Assembly: GCA_022575985.1 (NCBI GenBank)
Contig: JAKSXM010000145.1
Span: 124,001-188,000 of the forward strand
DNA: 64,000 nucleotides
Direction of reading: 5' to 3'
DNA from: Anagrus nilaparvatae
Taxonomy: Eukaryota > Arthropoda > Insecta > Hymenoptera > Mymaridae
The notes beneath the pieces were generated by a model. It did no database searches, was not told where the DNA came from, and worked only from the letters and a program-made list of their open reading frames with translations. The position numbers were made by a program, and so were the translations under genes. This document shows positions 59,701-64,000 of the stretch, piece after piece; position 1 is the stretch's first letter; each line of letters starts with the position of its first letter.

Positions 59701-62700
59701 AAACTAGATATAAGCATGCATAAAATTTAAAATAAATATTAAATATTAGTGAAAAAAATAATTAGACAAATAAACAAATAAATTCAAAAAATATGATTTA
59801 TTTGTAAATAAAACTAAAAACTAAAAGTTTTCTAAGTAGTGTACAAATGAATACGTACGGTTGGTAGTCTGATAACACCATTGGTTTTATAAAGAATATA
59901 ACCTGTCAAAGTACCAATGAAAAATGGCCCTGCTCGTAACCATGGCTTGTCATAAAGTTCATCAAAAAGTGCAAATGGTTCTTGTATTCTGTTAAAAAAA
60001 AAAACAAAAATTACTCGTATTATTAAAAGAAAGTATAAATCATGTTAGGATAAAAATATATAAATTGTAGTAAATCTTTGTGAAAATAAGTTATAATTTT
60101 AAGATATAAAGAGAAAGTTTTTTTTTTTATAAGTATAAATCGATATATGTAGGATGCAACTATAAATGTTACATAGGATAAATATAAAAAAAAAAACAAG
60201 TATATTTCATAAGATAGTTGTAAAATATACTGTAAGAGAGTAAGAGCTTTTCACTTAATAAACGGATATTTAATGTATTAGATAATGTTTATATATATAT
60301 GTTATGTCAATATAAATTGTTAGATAAAATGTTAAAAATTTTTTCTTACCTAGCTACGTAATCGTTACTGTAAGCAATGGTAAAAGTTGTCAAAAATGAT
60401 AATAGAATTAATATTGAGCCAATAATTAAAGATGCTTTAAAATATTTTACTGATAAGAGTAGTAAAAGTATTCCAATTATATAAAATTGCATATCATTTG
60501 CCATGTACCAACTCCATAACATACACTGAAAACAAATTTTTTTTTTAGGTCATTATGAATTTTAATATTTTTTTACTAATAATTTGATTATTTAATAATG
60601 TAATAATGTACATTAATTTGTAATTTAATATTTTTTATGAATTTCAATTATTTATTATTGTTGTTATACATGATAGCTTGACAGTTATTTTTATTAGATC
60701 TTCTTTATAACAATTAATACTCATTGTCAGTTTTCTTTATGACAAATATGTATATATGTTACACCCCAAACATGTAATTGAACATTTCATGAAATAGTCA
60801 ACTTTTTGTCCACTTCATAAAATAGTCGGAAATATTGAATTTTTTTACACGATTTGGTCAATAATTAAAATTGAATAATTATAATATTTAGCATGCATTG
60901 TAATATTCTTAAGTTCACTGATTTTTTTTAAATTAATTATTTATATTACATTTTTTAATTTAAATTTTCTTAATTTTTAAAAAAGTATGGATGTTTTATT
61001 AAATTTAATAAAAAAATAGTTCAATTTGTGATCAAGTGATCCTTATTTTTGGCATAAAATAGGTTTTTTGGATCGCTGAAAAACCACCCTTGAATAGGGT
61101 TAAAGTGTGTTTTTGCTATAATTTTTCACATTCGAATGATATATAAATTAGGGGGTTTTTTTGCTAAATTTTCCAAAATTTGGATTTAGCGACCTAGGAA
61201 ACCTATATTATGTCAAAATTAAGATTTACAGTAAAAATTTATAAAAAATCTCTTTTCAAGGTGGTTTTTGCTTATTTAAGGGTAAATTGCGCATTTTTGA
61301 TAAAAATTACTTGAAATTTGGATTCAGTATCCCAAAAAACCTAGCAAACAACCTATACTATGGAAAAATTAAGACACTTTTGAGGGGTGTTTTTTGCTAA
61401 TTTAAGAGTTATGCGCTCATTTTCCATGGGCGATTTTCCGAAATTTGGTTTTAGCGACCCAAAAAACCTATACTAGACAAAATCTGGTGTTGGCCAGGAG
61501 TTATACAACCTCGCTCCGTAAATTTACTGGAGTAATAGGTACCATATCAACTATTTATTATTCTACCTTATTGGCTAAATAGAACCTCTCAAATTAAGAA
61601 TTTTTTTTAAATAAAAATATACTATTGGAATTAGCAGGTGTGAGAAAAACAGTGCTATTTATTTTAAATGTAAATAAACTTGAATATATAAATTTTCTAA
61701 TTAATTATATATTTTAGTTTAAAAAACTTTTTAATTAAAAATTATTTTTAATTTAGAATTGTAATAATTTTTTTATTAACATGCATTTTTAATTATTAAT
61801 TATTAAAATTAAAGAATATAATACTGACTTCTTTATACTTAAATGTTATTTTTATTTATTCAAAAATTATTGACCAAATCGTGTAAAAAAATTGAAGATT
61901 TCTGACTAACTCATGAAATGGTCAAAAAGTTGACAAAAATTTTGTTCAAAAACTCAGTATAGATATAATAATAACAAATCCTACACTGTAAAAAGTAACT
62001 TTCTTATATTAACAAAAAAATTAGAAAATTTTCGAAAAAATTTGTAAATGTTCGAAAAAAATCGTATAATTACTAAATTTAGTATATTAACGAAAAATTC
62101 GAGTATTCTCGATTTTTTTTTTGTGAATTCGCAAGAAAAATTGATAATTTACAATTTTTTTTCTCGAAAATTTACAAAAAATAATTTTTTCGTAAAATCA
62201 CGAAAAAAAATCGAGAATTCTCGAATTTTTCGAGAATATACTAAATTTAGTAAATTTACGATTTTTATCGAATATTTACAAAATTTTTTGAAAATTCGCT
62301 AATTTTTCGAAAAAATTCTATTTTTTTTGTAAATCTAAGAAAGTTACTTTTTACAGTGTAATAATAAGGAATTTAATTATTTATTAATTATTTTTTGTAA
62401 TATATAAAATCAAGAACACGATAAGAATAAGCCCATCACTGGTATATATCATTAAATTTATAATAAAAAAGAAAATAAAGGTAAAAAATCGTTAATATTA
62501 GATTAAAGGATTTTCCATAATAAAGTTTTTAATCTATAAAACCAAAAAAAGTAATTATTCAATATAAAAAAAAAGTAAATATACCATCATTTTTAATCAT
62601 AGTGTACACAGTGTTTTATAAAGTTCGTATCGAATTTATATTATGAAAAGCCATTAAATTGTCGACTTATCGCCTTTATTATAAAATATATTGGTTTTAA

Positions 62701-62946
62701 ATACAAAACCAATATTTATAATAGCGAATAAATTTTGAATAATATACTTTAAATTAATAAATTAAAAATAAAATACATACCATTTCAGTACGAGGGTACA
62801 AAGAATTAATGTACAAAATATTTCTCCACCAATACTTCTCACAAGTAATATGATCAATTATTTGCGGCGAAAATACTGTAGTAGACATTGCATATTTCAT
62901 GAATATTGCATTCAATAAAAGTACAACGAGGTAGGATGGTGTTAAT
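56613..62946 (-). CDS. NRF-6-like acyltransferase, C-terminal five exons (partial)
   Basis: Five minus-strand exons join in phase to 304 residues and a stop: 62946-62781, 60525-60350, 59988-59859, 57138-56821 and 56738-56613. All internal junctions read GT at the donor and AG at the acceptor. The product matches the C-terminal half of nose-resistant-to-fluoxetine-6-type proteins, multi-pass membrane proteins of the acyltransferase-3 family. Recognisable blocks are LTPSYLVVLLLNAIFMKY, CEKYWWRNILYINSLYP, CMLWSWYMANDMQFY, LRAGPFFIGTLTGYILY, SRLTYCAYLVHP and IAYLVAFCISIAFEAP. At least six hydrophobic spans are evident. In C. elegans nrf-6 affects drug and lipid transport; the substrate in insects is not well defined. 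The 5' exons (signal peptide, NRF domain, first membrane helices) lie outside the window, and the family is usually 600-800 residues. The reading is intact and probably functional. Confidence 0.93.
56821..57138 (-). CDS. NRF-6-like exon
   Basis: Acceptor ACTTTTCAG|GTT and donor GTC|GTAAGT, 106 codons in phase 0. Encodes VIKGLGWLLSTILMLSLVYG, LGHTAWAISVGFIVIQC, SRLTYCAYLVHPMIMMF and LHLHNGVV. The frame runs on past both splice sites by chance. Confidence 0.95.
57483..57785. mobile_element. Foldback element in an NRF-6 intron
   Basis: AGCCTGGCAGCTATTTTAAA and AAAGTTGCTTC at the left recur inverted as GAAGC-like AAGCAACTTTTAAA at the right (about 57763-57780). The inner words TGAAAT, GTTGTCAATCATC and CTCATTTAATTACTCC pair as well. 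A diverged half copy is at 26128. The boundaries are approximate. Confidence 0.5.
57786..59858. other. Remainder of the long NRF-6 intron
   Basis: Non-coding intron DNA (intron 59858-57139). No further element ends were recognised. The minus-strand frame at 58796-59059 is not a gene. Confidence 0.6.
59859..59988 (-). CDS. NRF-6-like exon
   Basis: Acceptor TTTTTTTAACAG|A and donor ACC|GTACGT. Encodes IQEPFALFDELYDKPWLRAG and a membrane span ending NGVIRLPT. The arginine codon split across the preceding intron (AG|A) is restored. Confidence 0.92.
60350..60525 (-). CDS. NRF-6-like exon
   Basis: Acceptor TTTGTTTTCAG|TGT and donor AG|GTAAGA. Encodes CMLWSWYMANDMQFY, the best conserved block of the family, followed by two hydrophobic spans and SNDYVA. 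It ends two bases into an arginine codon. Confidence 0.93.
60781..61957. mobile_element. ~1.2-kb element with ~70-bp inverted ends in an NRF-6 intron
   Basis: The left end carries CAACTTTTTGTCCACTTCAT and TTTTTTTACACGATTTGGTC. The right end carries GACCAAATCGTGTAAAAAAA and ATGAAATGGTCAAAAAGTTG. Together they make roughly 70-bp inverted repeats with some divergence. Inside lies a repeat (61040-61500) that also occurs near 49265-49490, so it may be a nested insertion. It is non-coding. Confidence 0.65.
61984..62358. mobile_element. Foldback MITE, family CACTGTAAAAAG, copy 4 (intronic)
   Basis: TA|CACTGTAAAAAGTAACTTTC at the left, GAAAGTTACTTTTTACAGTG|TA at the right; 375 bp. The interior pairs TTCGAGTATTCTCGA with TCGAGAATTCTCGAA. 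It lies in the intron between the first two visible NRF-6 exons. The 84-codon frame inside is fortuitous. Confidence 0.88.
62781..62946 (-). CDS. NRF-6-like exon (first seen in window)
   Basis: Encodes LTPSYLVVLLLNAIFMKY through NSLYPRTEM and ends at ATG|GTATGT. The likely acceptor is a pyrimidine-rich TTTTCATTTTTCACATGATTAG, leaving one base (A) that completes an arginine codon, giving the family's R-L-T-P. The frame stays open upstream, so the exon could start earlier, but the extra residues do not look conserved. Confidence 0.85.
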
Positions 62947-64000
62947 CTAATCATGTGAAAAATGAAAAAATAAGAAAATTTTAAATTTAGTTTTTTATAA
63001 TAGTCTGTAATAGTCTGTAAAAAAAAACTTAAACAAAAGCTCTCAAAATAGCTTGATTTAATGTCACCTGGAGTTGACATCCAATCTTTTATTATTTTTA
63101 TCACAGTTTGAATCCAGTACCTATTTTATATGCAATACATATTTTCAAATTTATAAGTAAAAAATATATTTAAATCTTTACTTTTCATTTTATTTCTATT
63201 TTATGTAAAAAAATTCTCTTAAAATAACTTTTGAAAATGTAAAAATATATTCTAAATAAATAATTTTTCCTTGATTTTTCTTATTTAAAAATATAATTTT
63301 AAAAACCACATGAATATACATATTTTTTTTGTTAAAAACCGCCTTTAATAATTTTAGTGGTTCTTTGTTAAAAAAATTTATAAAAAAAAGATATTAAAAA
63401 AAAATGTAATATTTATTTAATATCTTAAGAAATTTTACGTGGAAAATGTTTTACTTTGATGAAAATTTATACTATGAATATTAATAACATTTTTAACAGA
63501 TCTCGGTTACTTTTATAATAAAAAGATTATATATTTTTTATGGAATTTCATTATATTTTATAAAAGTTCAGGGTTTATTGATTAATTTTTTTTAGTTAAT
63601 TTTTTTTCGACAAAATGTGTGTTTACAAAATGCGTGTATGAAAACAAAATATATTTAAATTTTATTCTATTTTTTTTATACAACAAATTTTTTATATCTT
63701 TATAAAAAAGTTCAAATTTATAAATTCTTGTAATATTTATATCAAATAAACAGGATCATCCTGGTAGTTTTTTCAAAACAAAAGCTATTTCCGAATGAGT
63801 ATAGCGATTTGGCCCCCGAAACCAAACCTAATTTAAGTAGTTGCATCCGAAAAGTTGTCAAATAACTCACTGATTCCCATTGGAATTATACCTCTAAGCA
63901 ACGACAGGCTCTCAAAAACTTGAAAGAACCGTTTTTATGGGGGTTTTTCAGATTTTATTTAATTTCTCAGACCAATAAACAGATAATACTCTATTCATAA
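62947..64000 (-). other. Upstream intron of the NRF-6-like gene (runs off the window)
   Basis: No further exon with NRF-6 homology was found up to the window edge. The stretch is therefore read as the 3' part of another intron. AT-rich, with nothing else recognised. Confidence 0.55.

Noticed and set aside
1..64000. CRISPR arrays, bacterial operons, rRNA
   Set aside because: The direct repeats present are transposon arrays or microsatellites, and the coding signals are eukaryotic with introns.

Overview
The window is very AT-rich eukaryotic DNA, almost certainly from an insect nuclear genome. It has one intron-split animal gene, short GT-AG introns, tRNA-primed LTR elements, Penelope, LINE, Helitron, hAT and TA-flanked transposon relics, and many microsatellites. 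The combination suits a TE-rich, AT-rich insect such as a parasitoid wasp or an aphid, but I cannot name the species. There are no bacterial operons, CRISPR arrays or rRNA genes. Most long open frames are chance frames in AT-rich repeats.

Host gene: the only convincing host gene lies at the right edge on the minus strand (62946 down to 56613). Five exons splice cleanly into the C-terminal 304 residues of a nose-resistant-to-fluoxetine-6 (NRF-6)-like membrane acyltransferase. Its 5' exons lie beyond the window, and its introns and 3' flank hold several foldback and TIR elements.

Mobile elements, left to right: a Helitron-type 3' end (about 190-227); a LINE reverse-transcriptase relic (1320-1815); a minus-strand Penelope-like retroelement relic with a GIY-YIG tail (3107-4760); a palindromic-ended foldback (5008-5242); a second LINE relic (5400-5875); a nearly intact, young, gag-only LTR retrotransposon with 279-bp LTRs (6378-9879) and a tRNA-Arg-type primer-binding site; a second Helitron-type end (9991-10027); a 1.1-kb TIR element (15407-16550); TA-flanked MITEs (17658, 18139, 55883, 61984); a Helitron helicase relic split by a GC-rich MITE (21305-23303); a tandem-repeat-bearing foldback (24476-25019); a large foldback (27299-28138); a TA-flanked element carrying a tRNA-derived SINE head (28965-30494); a LINE 3' end (30640-31310); an 817-bp TTAA-flanked palindrome (33698-34514); a TTF-type zinc-finger hAT transposase relic (34830-35330); and a degenerate LTR-element region with LTR-like repeats, an 830-bp palindrome and a broken gag with zinc knuckles (36000-44843). 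After these come a GATC-rich palindrome (45809-46000) and hAT-like termini (48987-50909).

The genes do not form a pathway. The window is best read as the 3' half of one host gene embedded in nested transposon debris. The most distinctive items are the young non-autonomous LTR element whose protease motif is altered, and several large near-perfect foldback elements with no coding capacity.
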